Shown here in pieces: positions 17,072 to 25,890 of a DNA stretch of 64,000 nucleotides. Below the pieces are notes generated by a model that saw only the letters and a list, made by a program, of their open reading frames with translations, ran no database searches and was not told the DNA's origin. A program made the position numbers and the translations under genes. Source of the DNA: Patiriisocius sp047730165 (GTDB lineage Bacteria > Bacteroidota > Bacteroidia > Flavobacteriales > Flavobacteriaceae); the NCBI RefSeq assembly GCF_047730165.1, contig NZ_CP159834.1:682001-746000 (forward strand). Reading direction: 5' to 3'. The stretch's first letter is position 1. Every line of letters starts with the position of its first letter.

Positions 17072-17494
17072 ATGAAAAATAAATTATTGGTTTTGTGTCT
17101 ATTAGTAACGCTTTTCGCTTGTAAAAATGGTGAAGAAAAAGAAACAACAGAAAAGGAAGGAAAAAATCCAAAGAGCGAAGCTTCAGCAAAACTGAAAACC
17201 TATGATGGTGAGTTTATATATATTGAAGAGGGTGCTGTATTAAAAGGCACTAACTTTATTTATGGCGTGACCATCGATGAAAAAATGCAAGAACTAGCTG
17301 ATATGGTTGCCCCTATCAAGAAAGATGAATTTGATATGGTTCCCGTTCGAGTAAAGGGGGAGCTAGTAGCAAACCCGCTTTTTACCAATACAGGTGAAGG
17401 GTGGCGTTTAAATATTACGATTAAAGAAATAGTTAACGTGAGCGATACACCATCGCCTGCAGATGTAAGAATCGAAGAAAAGAAAACAAAATAA
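17072..17494 (+). CDS. Small lipoprotein inside the suf operon
   Basis: No named family is recognised. The 140-aa product has a signal peptide with a lipobox (LFAC) followed by a highly charged Glu/Lys stretch. The remaining region of about 100 aa contains LKGTNFIYGV, FDMVPVRVKGEL and WRLNITIKEIVNV, which looks like a small beta-rich domain. It is transcribed within the suf operon and its stop overlaps the sufC ATG by one base (TAATG), so its translation is coupled to sufC. An exported lipoprotein among cytosolic Fe-S assembly genes is unexpected, and its role is unknown. Confidence 0.75.
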   Translation: MKNKLLVLCLLVTLFACKNGEEKETTEKEGKNPKSEASAKLKTYDGEFIYIEEGAVLKGTNFIYGVTIDEKMQELADMVAPIKKDEFDMVPVRVKGELVANPLFTNTGEGWRLNITIKEIVNVSDTPSPADVRIEEKKTK

Positions 17495-18243
17495 TGTTAC
17501 AGATTAAAAACGTACACGCAAGTGTTGAAGGTAAAAGCATTCTTAAAGGTATCAACCTTGAAGTTAAAGCAGGAGAGGTACATGCTATTATGGGACCTAA
17601 CGGTTCTGGTAAAAGTACACTAGCATCTGTGATTGCTGGAAAAGAAGAGTTTGAGATGACCGAAGGTGAAATCTTACTTGACGCTGCAGACATCACAGAA
17701 ATGGATCCAGAAGAACGTGCTCATAAAGGGGTGTTCTTATCGTTTCAATATCCGATTTCTATTCCTGGAGTTTCGGTAACTAACTTTATCAAGACGGCTA
17801 TTAACGAAACTCGCAAAGCTAAAGGAGAAGGTGATATGCCTGCTTCGGAAATGCTAAAGATGATCAAAGAGAAGGCAGAATTATTAGACATAGACCGTAA
17901 ATTTTTGTCTAGATCTCTAAACGAAGGATTCTCTGGCGGTGAAAAGAAGAGGAACGAGATTTTCCAGATGGCAATGCTAGAACCTAAACTTGCCATTCTT
18001 GATGAGACAGATTCTGGACTTGATATTGACGCTTTAAAAGTAGTTGCAAATGGTGTGAACAAACTTAAGAATAAGGACAATGCTGTTGTGTTAATTACAC
18101 ACTACCAGCGTCTATTAGATTATATCGTTCCAGATTTTGTACACGTACTTATGGACGGAAAAATAGTAAAGTCTGGCACTAAAGAGCTTGCTTACGAGCT
18201 TGAAGAAAAAGGATACGACTGGATTAAGGAGGAATTAGTTTAA
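17494..18243 (+). CDS. sufC: Fe-S assembly ATPase SufC
   Basis: This 249-aa ABC-type ATPase belongs to the cytosolic SufBC2D complex. The Walker A motif GPNGSGKST is near residue 35. The SufC-specific ABC signature LNEGFSGGEKKRNEI, the Walker B segment LAILDETDSGLD and a switch His in LITHYQR are all intact. There are no transmembrane segments. Translation is coupled to the upstream lipoprotein gene through a TAATG overlap. sufD follows after 38 bp. Confidence 0.98.
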   Translation: MLQIKNVHASVEGKSILKGINLEVKAGEVHAIMGPNGSGKSTLASVIAGKEEFEMTEGEILLDAADITEMDPEERAHKGVFLSFQYPISIPGVSVTNFIKTAINETRKAKGEGDMPASEMLKMIKEKAELLDIDRKFLSRSLNEGFSGGEKKRNEIFQMAMLEPKLAILDETDSGLDIDALKVVANGVNKLKNKDNAVVLITHYQRLLDYIVPDFVHVLMDGKIVKSGTKELAYELEEKGYDWIKEELV

Positions 18244-18281
18244 AGACTAAAAACTTTAAACCTAAAACCTAAAACCCTATT

Positions 18282-19595
18282 ATGGATTTAAAAGATAAAT
18301 TACTTACATCTCATATTGCCTTTGAAGATCATTTAAAGGCAGACTCTCCGTTGCATGACCTTCGTGCCGATGCACTGAAAGTGTTTGAAGAAAAAGGATT
18401 TCCGAGTAAAAAGGAAGAGAGCTGGAAATATACTTCACTCAAGTCTTTGCTTAAAGAAGAATATAATATCTCTCCAAGAGGAGAAAACGCTATAGAATTT
18501 AAAGATGTAAAACAGTACTTTTTACATAATGTAGATACCTATAAGATTGTTTTTATAGATGGTGTTTATAGCTCTTATCTATCAGAAACTACGCATGATG
18601 GTATTGATGTTTGTCTTCTTTCTTCTGCATTAGACAAGTCTAAGTATAGCCCCGTTATTGAGGCGTATTTTAACAAGGCGGCTAAACTAGAAGGGCTTAC
18701 CCAGTTAAACACTGCATTTGCAAAAGAAGGTGCTTATATTCACATCCCAAAAAACAAAGAAGTAGATAAACCTATTGAGATTATTTACTTCTCTACAGGT
18801 AATGAAGCTGCGATGTTTTCACAGCCAAGAAATTTAATTGTAGCAGATGAAAATGCACATGTTCAGATTATTGAGCGTCACCAAAGTTTATCAAGCAATG
18901 CAGTGCTAACAAATGCTGTAACAGAAATCTTTGCTAATAAAAGAGCAATGGTGGATTATTATAAAATACAAAATGATGCCCTATCAGCTTCGTTAGTAGA
19001 TAGCACATTTATTGAGCAGCAACGCGAAAGTATCTGCAGTGTACATACGTTTTCTTTTGGAGGACAAATAACGCGTAACAACCTTCATTTTAAGCAAGAA
19101 GGTGAGCATTGTGATTCTATCTTAAATGGTATTACCATCATAGGAGAGAAACAACATGTAGATCACAACACACTAGTGCATCACGTAGCAGAAAACTGTG
19201 AGAGCCATCAGGATTACAAAGGTATTTTTGACGGTAGCTCAACAGGTGTATTTAATGGGAAAATTTATGTGGAGAAGGAAGCACAAAAGTTAGATGCATT
19301 TCAGCAAAACAATAATATTTTGATTAGTGATAAAGCGACTATTAATGCAAAACCTCAATTAGAGATTTTTGCAGATGATGTAAAATGTTCTCACGGTTGC
19401 ACGATTGGACAACTAGATAACGATGCATTATTCTATATGCGTTCTCGCGGAATAGGACAGAAAGAAGCACGTGCATTATTAATGTATGCCTTCGCAAATA
19501 ATGTCTTAGAAAGTGTTAAAATTCCAGAATTGAAATCGAGAATTAACAAACTTATTGCCGATAAAATAGGCGTAAGTTTAGGCTTCGAATTATAA
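18282..19595 (+). CDS. sufD: Fe-S cluster assembly protein SufD
   Basis: SufD is the SufB paralogue that completes the SufBC2D scaffold and is needed for iron entry. The 437-aa product shows the N-terminal helical region with KKEESWKYTSLKSLL, and a C-terminal beta-helix with QNNNILISDKATINAKPQLEI and CSHGCTIGQLDNDALFYMRSRG, the classical UPF0051 signature that includes the functionally important Cys and His. It lies 13 bp before sufS in the same operon. Confidence 0.97.
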   Translation: MDLKDKLLTSHIAFEDHLKADSPLHDLRADALKVFEEKGFPSKKEESWKYTSLKSLLKEEYNISPRGENAIEFKDVKQYFLHNVDTYKIVFIDGVYSSYLSETTHDGIDVCLLSSALDKSKYSPVIEAYFNKAAKLEGLTQLNTAFAKEGAYIHIPKNKEVDKPIEIIYFSTGNEAAMFSQPRNLIVADENAHVQIIERHQSLSSNAVLTNAVTEIFANKRAMVDYYKIQNDALSASLVDSTFIEQQRESICSVHTFSFGGQITRNNLHFKQEGEHCDSILNGITIIGEKQHVDHNTLVHHVAENCESHQDYKGIFDGSSTGVFNGKIYVEKEAQKLDAFQQNNNILISDKATINAKPQLEIFADDVKCSHGCTIGQLDNDALFYMRSRGIGQKEARALLMYAFANNVLESVKIPELKSRINKLIADKIGVSLGFEL

Positions 19596-19608
19596 AACCA
19601 GACTTCTC

Positions 19609-20826
19609 ATGAGCTTTGACATACAAAAGATACGAGAAGATTTTCCAATCCTTAAGAGGAGGGTTAATGGTATGCCGTTAGTCTATTTAGACAACGCCGC
19701 GACTTCTCAAAAACCGCAACAAGTGATTGATTGCATTGTAGATTATTACAGTAACTACAATGCAAACATTCATCGTGGAGTACACTCATTATCACAAGAA
19801 GCAACAGACGCCTATGAAAAGGCGAGAAAGATATTGCAATTACATTTTAATGCAGCAAACGCTCACGAGGTACTATTCAACTCAGGGACCACAGAAGGTA
19901 TTAATCTTGTAGCATCTGGATTTACTAACCTATTACATAAAGGGGATGAAATTATAGTTTCTGCACTCGAGCATCATTCAAACATAGTGCCTTGGCAAAT
20001 GCTTTGCGAACGCACGGGAGCCACCCTTAAAGTGATTCCGATGAACGAAGATGGCACGTTGCAAATGGATGTGTTTCATTCCTTACTAAACTCTAACACT
20101 AAACTTGTTTTTGTCAATCATATTTCAAATGCATTAGGGATCATTAATCCCATCAAAGAAATAATTGATGCAGCACATAAAGTAGGTGCCGGTGTTCTAA
20201 TTGATGGAGCACAAGCATGTTCTCATGTGAAAGCAGATATGCAGGCATTAGATGTTGATTTTTATGTGACTTCAGCGCATAAAATGTGTGGACCAACCGG
20301 TGTGGGAATGTTATATATGAAAGAAGCTTGGGGTAAAAAACTACCGCCATATCAAGGAGGTGGCGAGATGATTGCTACCGTTACTTTTGAGAAAACTACT
20401 TATGCAGAGATGCCACATAAATTTGAAGCAGGAACCCCTAATATTTCGGGTGGAATTGCATTTGGCGCAGCAGTAGATTATTTAAATGCAATCGGTTTTG
20501 ATACTATTAAAAAGCAAGAAGAAGCTTTATTGCAATATGCAACGGAGCAACTACTCAGCATAGAAGGCTTAAAGATTTACGGAACAAGTGAGGATAAAAC
20601 AAGTGTCATATCTTTTAATGTAGGAGAAATTCACCCTTATGACATAGGTACGATTTTAGATAAGCTAGGTATAGCAGTGCGTACAGGACATCATTGCGCA
20701 CAACCTATTATGGATTTTTATCGTATACCGGGAACAGTGCGTGCTTCTTTTGCGTTTTATAATACCTTGGAAGAAGTAGATGTGCTTGTTGCTGGAGTGA
20801 AAAAAGCTACCATGATGTTGCGCTAA
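19609..20826 (+). CDS. sufS: Cysteine desulfurase SufS (class II)
   Basis: This 405-aa PLP enzyme removes sulfur from cysteine to leave a persulfide that SufE carries to SufB. Visible features are the N-terminal YLDNAATSQKP, HSNIVPWQ, the PLP-binding Lys in TSAHKMCGPTG, and the active-site Cys in RTGHHCAQP, a class II (SufS-type) loop. Full length and intact catalytic residues support function. It is followed by a META-domain lipoprotein and sufE in the same direction. Confidence 0.97.
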   Translation: MSFDIQKIREDFPILKRRVNGMPLVYLDNAATSQKPQQVIDCIVDYYSNYNANIHRGVHSLSQEATDAYEKARKILQLHFNAANAHEVLFNSGTTEGINLVASGFTNLLHKGDEIIVSALEHHSNIVPWQMLCERTGATLKVIPMNEDGTLQMDVFHSLLNSNTKLVFVNHISNALGIINPIKEIIDAAHKVGAGVLIDGAQACSHVKADMQALDVDFYVTSAHKMCGPTGVGMLYMKEAWGKKLPPYQGGGEMIATVTFEKTTYAEMPHKFEAGTPNISGGIAFGAAVDYLNAIGFDTIKKQEEALLQYATEQLLSIEGLKIYGTSEDKTSVISFNVGEIHPYDIGTILDKLGIAVRTGHHCAQPIMDFYRIPGTVRASFAFYNTLEEVDVLVAGVKKATMMLR

Positions 20827-20865
20827 CAATAGCTATTTGAATATTAATTATAAAACCAAATAATT

Positions 20866-21294
20866 ATGAAAACACTACTTAACTTATCTCTTATATGCAC
20901 CTTAATTGTTGCGATGAGTTGTGACGAAACTAAAAAAGTAGTTGGTAGCGCTGAGGAAGTTCATTTAACGGGTGCGTATGACGTTAAGATGCTAAATAAT
21001 AATCAAATTGAAAATAATATTACTATTGGCTTTAACCCAATAAGCAAACAAATTAATGGAGATGCGGGTTGTAACTCTTATTTCGGTGATTATGACGAAG
21101 TGCTTTTTAATTTAACCTTTAGCGGTATGGGAAGCACAAAAAAAATGTGTCAGCCAGACTCGGTGATGAAAACAGAGCAAGAATATTTATCAGCCCTAAG
21201 TAATGTAGGCAATTATAGATTAGTAAATAGAGTATTAACTTTGTATGCTAAGAGTAATAATGCTATCGTTATTTCAGCAGAAAAGCAAGAATAA
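20866..21294 (+). CDS. META-domain (HslJ-like) probable lipoprotein
   Basis: This 142-aa exported protein has an N-terminal hydrophobic segment ending AMSC, a weak lipobox. The mature part matches the META/HslJ fold: GAYDVKMLNN, ITIGFNPISKQINGDAGCNSYFGDY, LTFSGMGSTKKMC, and a closing LTLYAKS strand. The paired cysteines (AGCNSY and KKMC) are typical of the domain. HslJ-like proteins are linked to outer-membrane stress in other bacteria; here the function is unknown. It sits between sufS and sufE, the second envelope protein in the operon. Confidence 0.78.
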   Translation: MKTLLNLSLICTLIVAMSCDETKKVVGSAEEVHLTGAYDVKMLNNNQIENNITIGFNPISKQINGDAGCNSYFGDYDEVLFNLTFSGMGSTKKMCQPDSVMKTEQEYLSALSNVGNYRLVNRVLTLYAKSNNAIVISAEKQE

Positions 21295-21311
21295 TTATCT
21301 GAAAACGATTT

Positions 21312-21734
21312 ATGACAATTAAAGAAATACAAGAAGATCTAATAGATGAGTTTGCCATGTTTGACGACTGGATGCAGAAGTATGAATATATGATAGACTT
21401 GGGTAAAACGCTTCCCTTAATAAAAGCAGATTTAAAAACAGATGACAAATTAATTAAAGGATGTCAATCTAAGGTTTGGTTGCAGAGTGAAATTCAAGTT
21501 GATAAAATTGTATTTACTGCAGACAGTGATGCAATTATCACCAAAGGGATTATCGCGATATTGATTCGTGTATTTTCTAATCAAACACCAGATGCAATCG
21601 TTGCTTCTGACACCGGTTTTATTACTGAAATAGGCTTACAAGATCACCTCTCACCTAGCCGTGCAAACGGACTCGTGTCGATGGTTAAACAAATGAAATT
21701 ATACGCAATCGCTTATCAAGCGACAAATAAATAA
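21312..21734 (+). CDS. sufE: Sulfur-transfer protein SufE
   Basis: SufE accepts persulfide sulfur from SufS and delivers it to SufB. The 140-aa protein has the family pattern: an N-terminal helix IQEDLIDEFAMFDDWMQKYEYMIDLGK, the active-site Cys loop IKGCQSKVW, and a C-terminal GLVSMVKQM helix. The length and active-site Cys are normal. It is 18 bp downstream of the META lipoprotein and 5 bp upstream of sufT. Confidence 0.96.
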   Translation: MTIKEIQEDLIDEFAMFDDWMQKYEYMIDLGKTLPLIKADLKTDDKLIKGCQSKVWLQSEIQVDKIVFTADSDAIITKGIIAILIRVFSNQTPDAIVASDTGFITEIGLQDHLSPSRANGLVSMVKQMKLYAIAYQATNK

Positions 21735-21738
21735 GATT

Positions 21739-22071
21739 ATGGCAGAAGCAAAAACAGAAATAGATGTACAAGAATTGGGAGAAAAAATAGTGAGAGTAAT
21801 CAAGACCATTTTTGATCCAGAAATCCCCGTAGACATCTATGAACTAGGTTTGATTTACGATGTGTTTGTAAACGAGGACCACGAGGTGAAGATCTTAATG
21901 ACTTTAACGACTCCTAACTGCCCCGTAGCAGAATCATTACCCTTAGAGGTGGAAGACAAAGTAAAGTCTTTAAAAGACGTCAAAGATGCCGAAGTAGAAA
22001 TAACTTTTGACCCACCATGGACTCAAGATTTAATGTCTGAAGAAGCTAAACTTGAATTAGGGATGCTTTAA
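21739..22071 (+). CDS. sufT: SufT / MIP18-family (DUF59) Fe-S maturation protein
   Basis: This 110-aa DUF59 protein has the hallmark FDPEIPVDIYELGLIYDV, a TTPNCPVAE Cys motif, and the ending VEITFDPPWTQDLMSEEAK. SufT-type proteins help mature Fe-S enzymes, likely acting with the SufBCD machinery. It begins 5 bp after sufE. The Asp/Glu and Cys residues that define the fold are all present. Confidence 0.92.
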   Translation: MAEAKTEIDVQELGEKIVRVIKTIFDPEIPVDIYELGLIYDVFVNEDHEVKILMTLTTPNCPVAESLPLEVEDKVKSLKDVKDAEVEITFDPPWTQDLMSEEAKLELGML

Positions 22072-22119
22072 TAAAAAAGCTAAACATCTAAGGTATATTG
22101 CCGCTTGTTTAAATAATTT

Positions 22120-22623
22120 ATGGCCAACCAAATAATAAATAGAGTTGCAAATAGTAAACTTATTACTATTGATCTTGAGGACTATTATCCTAAAGGGGAG
22201 CGTGTACGTCTCGACATTTCGCAATGGTTAGCTGGCGGGTTTATCTTGAGAGAACTTGATTTTAGAGCTTCGCTTGCGGCTTATAATTGGGAGCAACACC
22301 AGAATCAAATGGTGGCCATGTATTGCAGTACAGATGCAATTTTACCAGCCTGGACCTATTCGTTGGTCTCATTGCTACTCGCCCCTTTCGCCACTAAAAA
22401 CATTGTAGGTGATCTAGACCAATTAGAATCTATAATCTACTCTGAAATTATCCAAAAGCTCGATCTCGAGTATTGTGAAGGAAAACCCTGCATTATAAAA
22501 GGCTGTGCAAATAAGCCTATTCCTCAAAATGCATATGTGCTCTTGAGTCAAAAACTCCTCCCTATCGCTAAAAGCGTTATGTATGGCGAGGCTTGTAGTT
22601 TCGTCCAATTGGCGAAAAGATAG
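22120..22623 (+). CDS. DUF2480 family protein
   Basis: This 167-aa cytoplasmic protein of the Bacteroidetes-restricted DUF2480 family is recognised from LITIDLEDYYPKGERVRLDISQW, FRASLAAYNWEQHQNQ, DAILPAWTYSLV and CIIKGCANKPIPQNAYV. It has several Cys residues (YCEGKPC, KGC, GEAC) that could bind a metal or cluster. The biochemical function is unknown. Its consistent place just after sufE/sufT suggests a link to Fe-S biology, which is inference from neighbourhood only. Confidence 0.8.
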   Translation: MANQIINRVANSKLITIDLEDYYPKGERVRLDISQWLAGGFILRELDFRASLAAYNWEQHQNQMVAMYCSTDAILPAWTYSLVSLLLAPFATKNIVGDLDQLESIIYSEIIQKLDLEYCEGKPCIIKGCANKPIPQNAYVLLSQKLLPIAKSVMYGEACSFVQLAKR

Positions 22624-22734
22624 CTTTTCATCGATTTTTACTATCCCTTTGTCAAATACTGTCCTTTTTTTTAAGCTTCGGTATTCATACTATTGAAAAT
22701 ACCTTTAATTTTATCCTAAATTTAAAACCAATAG

Positions 22735-23673
22735 ATGAAAAAATTTATAGTACTAGCTAGTTTTGTAGCTATAGGATTTAGCACATTAGCTCAAACAGAA
22801 CAAGAATTAAAATCTGAACAAGCTCCTTTAAAGTCGGAGATTTCAAAACTGCAAGGGGAAGTCGATGCCATTCAAGCAAAGATTGACGCATTGCCAGGCT
22901 GGAAGTATGGCGCCTTTGGCACTGTGGGTCTTAGTCTATCTAGTTTTGATAATTGGTTCGCTCAAGGAAGTCCCAATGTAAGCACTGGTAACATAGGCGT
23001 AACCGTAAACGGATTTGCAAATCTAAAAGAAGAAAAATACTTTTGGCGCAATGCATTGAATGTTAATTTAGGATGGGTAAAGTTTGATGATAAGGACGAC
23101 CCCGCAGATGACGATAGTTTTCAAGCAGGAAGCGATGTCCTTAACATCTCCTCACTTTATGGAAGAAACATTACAAAAAACATAGCTGCATCTGGATTAA
23201 TGGAATATCGCACAACCTTGCTAAACAACTTTAATAACCCGGGTTATCTAGATGCCGGCCTAGGTGCTACTTGGACTCCACTTGATAATCTTGTGGTTGT
23301 TGTACACCCATTAAACTACAACTTTGTTTTTGCTGAAAACAATACTGTATTTGAATCTTCGTTAGGGGCTAAAATTCTCGTAGATTATACGCGTAAATTA
23401 GGTGCTATCAATTTTAAATCTAATGTGTCTGCTTTTCAAAGCTATAAATCTTCAGACCTTTCAAATATTACTTGGGTCAACTCTTTCGGGTATACACTAT
23501 GGAAGAAAATAGGTGTAGGGTTTGAATTTGGATTAAGAGGAAATAAGCAAGAAGTACTTAATTTTGGTCTTGAAAACTATGACGTGATGAGTATGGATCC
23601 AGTTCCAACGTTTGAAAACTTAGATAATAAATTACAGACATATTATTTATTAGGGCTTAATTATTCTATTTAA
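22735..23673 (+). CDS. DUF3078 family outer-membrane-like protein
   Basis: This 312-aa exported protein has a signal peptide (residues 1-20, ending TLAQ) and a short coiled-coil stretch of about 30 aa (SEQAPLKSEISKLQGEVDAIQAK, quoted in two parts here: SEQAPLKSEISK and LQGEVDAIQAK). The remainder is a DUF3078 beta-rich region with alternating aromatic residues (WKYGAFGTVGLSLSSFDNW, TYYLLGLNYSI) that end in an aromatic-rich final strand, as in an outer-membrane barrel. It is separated from DUF2480 by 111 bp and ends 27 bp before a terminator hairpin. Function is unknown. Confidence 0.78.
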   Translation: MKKFIVLASFVAIGFSTLAQTEQELKSEQAPLKSEISKLQGEVDAIQAKIDALPGWKYGAFGTVGLSLSSFDNWFAQGSPNVSTGNIGVTVNGFANLKEEKYFWRNALNVNLGWVKFDDKDDPADDDSFQAGSDVLNISSLYGRNITKNIAASGLMEYRTTLLNNFNNPGYLDAGLGATWTPLDNLVVVVHPLNYNFVFAENNTVFESSLGAKILVDYTRKLGAINFKSNVSAFQSYKSSDLSNITWVNSFGYTLWKKIGVGFEFGLRGNKQEVLNFGLENYDVMSMDPVPTFENLDNKLQTYYLLGLNYSI

Positions 23674-23699
23674 GAGCTATAAATTAGCATTGCTATTAA

Positions 23700-23723
23700 G
23701 GCTGCCTTTGGGTAGCCTTTTTT
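23700..23723 (+). terminator. Rho-independent terminator after the suf / DUF3078 block
   Basis: GGCTGCC-TTT-GGGTAGCC forms a compact stem (one G-T pair) followed at once by six T. It lies 27 bp after the DUF3078 stop codon. Confidence 0.75.
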
Positions 23724-23899
23724 GTGCCGAAATATGAATGACTGAAGATCAGACATTCAATTATTGACATTCCCGAAGCTATTTTGTTTGCGCTCTGAAA
23801 CAGTTGTCTGTTGCCTCTGGATTAAGCCTTAAACGCAGCTTCTAAACAGGAAAGACCGCTCTGAGCACCTGGTAGCACCTGGTGTAACTTTGAACCATC

Positions 23900-23931
23900 A
23901 AAAAGCCCCTTCTGCAATTGCAAAAGGGGCT
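23900..23931 (-). terminator. Terminator for the OmpA-family gene (probably bidirectional)
   Basis: An AGCCCCTT...AAGGGGCT stem (8 bp) is followed on the minus strand by five T. It sits 34 bp past the stop of the OmpA-like gene. On the plus strand TCTTCTCTTTTTT follows, so it may also back up the plus-strand terminator. Confidence 0.7.
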
Positions 23932-23964
23932 CTTCTCTTTTTTGGTTGGCTTTTGGTCTAAAAA

Positions 23965-25857
23965 CTATCTCGCCGTGATAGTAAATTCTGATCTTCTGTT
24001 ATTCGCGTGTTGTTCATCTGTACAAGTATCGCCACATGTGTTTATAGGAGAAGTCTCTCCTTTACCTACTCCAGATATTCTGCTTGCATCTATGCCTTTA
24101 GAAATAATATACTGTGCCGTAGACTGTGCTCTGCTGTTAGATAATTTTAAGTTGTATTTATCTGATCCTCTATTATCCGTATGACTATCTGCACGAACAA
24201 CCATTAAAGGATACTTTTTCATAATAGCAATCACCTTATCTAGTTCAAATGCTGCTTGAGGCTTGATATTGTGCTTGTCATAATCAAAGTAGATAGGATT
24301 TAAAACAATCATATCTTCTACTATTATTTCTTCTATTGGTTTTAATTCAATAGTTACACGTACGTTCTCATCGTTACCCGCTGCAACATCCATTGAAGCG
24401 CTTTCATAATCTATCATCACTGCCTGTGACACGTATGCTACGTCGCAGGTAGTATCAAAAGTAGTAGTACCATTAGATACTGTAGTTTGAGTTCCTACTT
24501 TGTTCTCCATCGTATCGTAGAAATCAACTCTTGCACCCGTTATTGGCATTTTAGTATTTGCATCTATCACTGTAACCGTAGCTGTCGCTTCACATAATGG
24601 CTCAATTTGCTTCACTTTATATATGTCATCACTTCCTTGTCCACCTTGACGATTAGAAGAAACAAATCCTTCTTGGGTATTACCGTCAAATATAAAGGCA
24701 AAATCATCATCTTGGCTATTGATTACATTACCCATATTTTTGACTTTTCCGAAGCTATTACCATTTGCTTCTGTATAGAAAACATCAAGTCCACCTATTC
24801 CTAAGTGTCCGTTACTAGAAAAGTACATCGTACCGTTACTGTCAGCATAAGGGAAGGCTTCTGTACCTTCTGTGTTTATGCTACCCATGACTGGAGTTGG
24901 GTTGCCAAAGATACTATCTGATACACTTACCTGATAAATATCTGACATTCCTTGTCCTCCTGGTCTGTCACTTGAGAAGTACAAGGTCTTACCGTCTGGG
25001 CTTAATGCTGGATGTCCTGTAGAAAATTCACTACTATTAAAAGGAGCTAGTTGTACGTCTTTCCATTCACCATTTACATTTTCTGCGTAGTATAGGTTAA
25101 TCTGGTTAATCCCTTCTTCATTCTTTTCGTAGTCTCCGTCGTTATAGTCATTTCGATCAAAATACATACGTTTCCCATCTTGGGTAACCACTGCATTTGC
25201 TTCATGATATTTAGTATTAACCTCACCATTGAGTAGTGTTGCGTTTTTAATTGCTGCCTCCCCAACTTTTCCTGCTTTATATAAGTCTAAAAATGGTTCA
25301 TCATTCCAGTCATAGGTTTTTCTAGAAGTATTTCTGGCTGATGTGAAATAGAAATCTTTACCAATCATAAAACCGCCAAAATCTGAAAACTCACTATTTA
25401 AGTCTGTCATGTTTGTCGCTGTAAACTTCGGCCTTTTTTCAAGTAACTGTGGTAGATAGTCTGGGTTTTTCATAAACTCCATGGCGCGATTATCATTTGG
25501 TTTCATTTCTGCAAATTTCCTCATCCATTCGTTTGATTCGGCGTATTTACCATTTGCTTTGAGTGATTGAGCATAGTTGAAAACTGTTGCGGGTTTTACG
25601 TTTCTACCTTTGACTACACGCTTATAGTACGTCTCCGCTTTTTTTGATTCATTAATGAAGAAGTAACTATTAGCTAGGCGCTCGTAAACATAGCGATCCC
25701 CCTTGTTACGTTTCAGCAATTTTTGATACTCGTCTGCTGCGTCTGTATATGCAAGACGATCATAGAAACCATCTGCCTTTTTTGTGTCTTTATTTTGAGC
25801 CATCAAAGCACTTGAGCTAATGGCCACTAAGAGTAAGAAAGTAAATATTTTTTTCAT
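23965..25857 (-). CDS. OmpA-family protein of a T9SS PorP/SprF operon
   Basis: This 630-aa outer-membrane-associated protein has a signal peptide (ending LMAQ), a TPR-like helical region (residues 25-130), WD40-like PD40 repeats (about 150-410; LSPDGKTLYFSSDRPGG, MYFSSNGHLGIGG), a carboxypeptidase-regulatory-like beta domain (about 430-510), and a C-terminal OmpA peptidoglycan-binding domain (FDYDKHNIK to HANNRRSEF). It is the third gene of the minus-strand operon, 33 bp after a PorP/SprF gene. This arrangement is typical of accessory factors for type-B T9SS cargo. The exact role is inferred from context. Confidence 0.9.
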   Translation of the reverse strand: MKKIFTFLLLVAISSSALMAQNKDTKKADGFYDRLAYTDAADEYQKLLKRNKGDRYVYERLANSYFFINESKKAETYYKRVVKGRNVKPATVFNYAQSLKANGKYAESNEWMRKFAEMKPNDNRAMEFMKNPDYLPQLLEKRPKFTATNMTDLNSEFSDFGGFMIGKDFYFTSARNTSRKTYDWNDEPFLDLYKAGKVGEAAIKNATLLNGEVNTKYHEANAVVTQDGKRMYFDRNDYNDGDYEKNEEGINQINLYYAENVNGEWKDVQLAPFNSSEFSTGHPALSPDGKTLYFSSDRPGGQGMSDIYQVSVSDSIFGNPTPVMGSINTEGTEAFPYADSNGTMYFSSNGHLGIGGLDVFYTEANGNSFGKVKNMGNVINSQDDDFAFIFDGNTQEGFVSSNRQGGQGSDDIYKVKQIEPLCEATATVTVIDANTKMPITGARVDFYDTMENKVGTQTTVSNGTTTFDTTCDVAYVSQAVMIDYESASMDVAAGNDENVRVTIELKPIEEIIVEDMIVLNPIYFDYDKHNIKPQAAFELDKVIAIMKKYPLMVVRADSHTDNRGSDKYNLKLSNSRAQSTAQYIISKGIDASRISGVGKGETSPINTCGDTCTDEQHANNRRSEFTITAR

Positions 25858-25890
25858 TTGTGATGAATTAATTGTAAGAAAGATTGGTTT

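Larger units (their letters stand above)
23674..23964. other. Convergent intergenic region with two terminators and a short tandem repeat
   Basis: This 291-bp gap between the plus-strand suf-linked block and the minus-strand T9SS block carries terminator hairpins at 23700-23723 and 23900-23931. A 10-bp unit, AGCACCTGGT, is repeated twice in tandem near 23863-23883. No ORF or RNA gene is evident. Confidence 0.6.
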
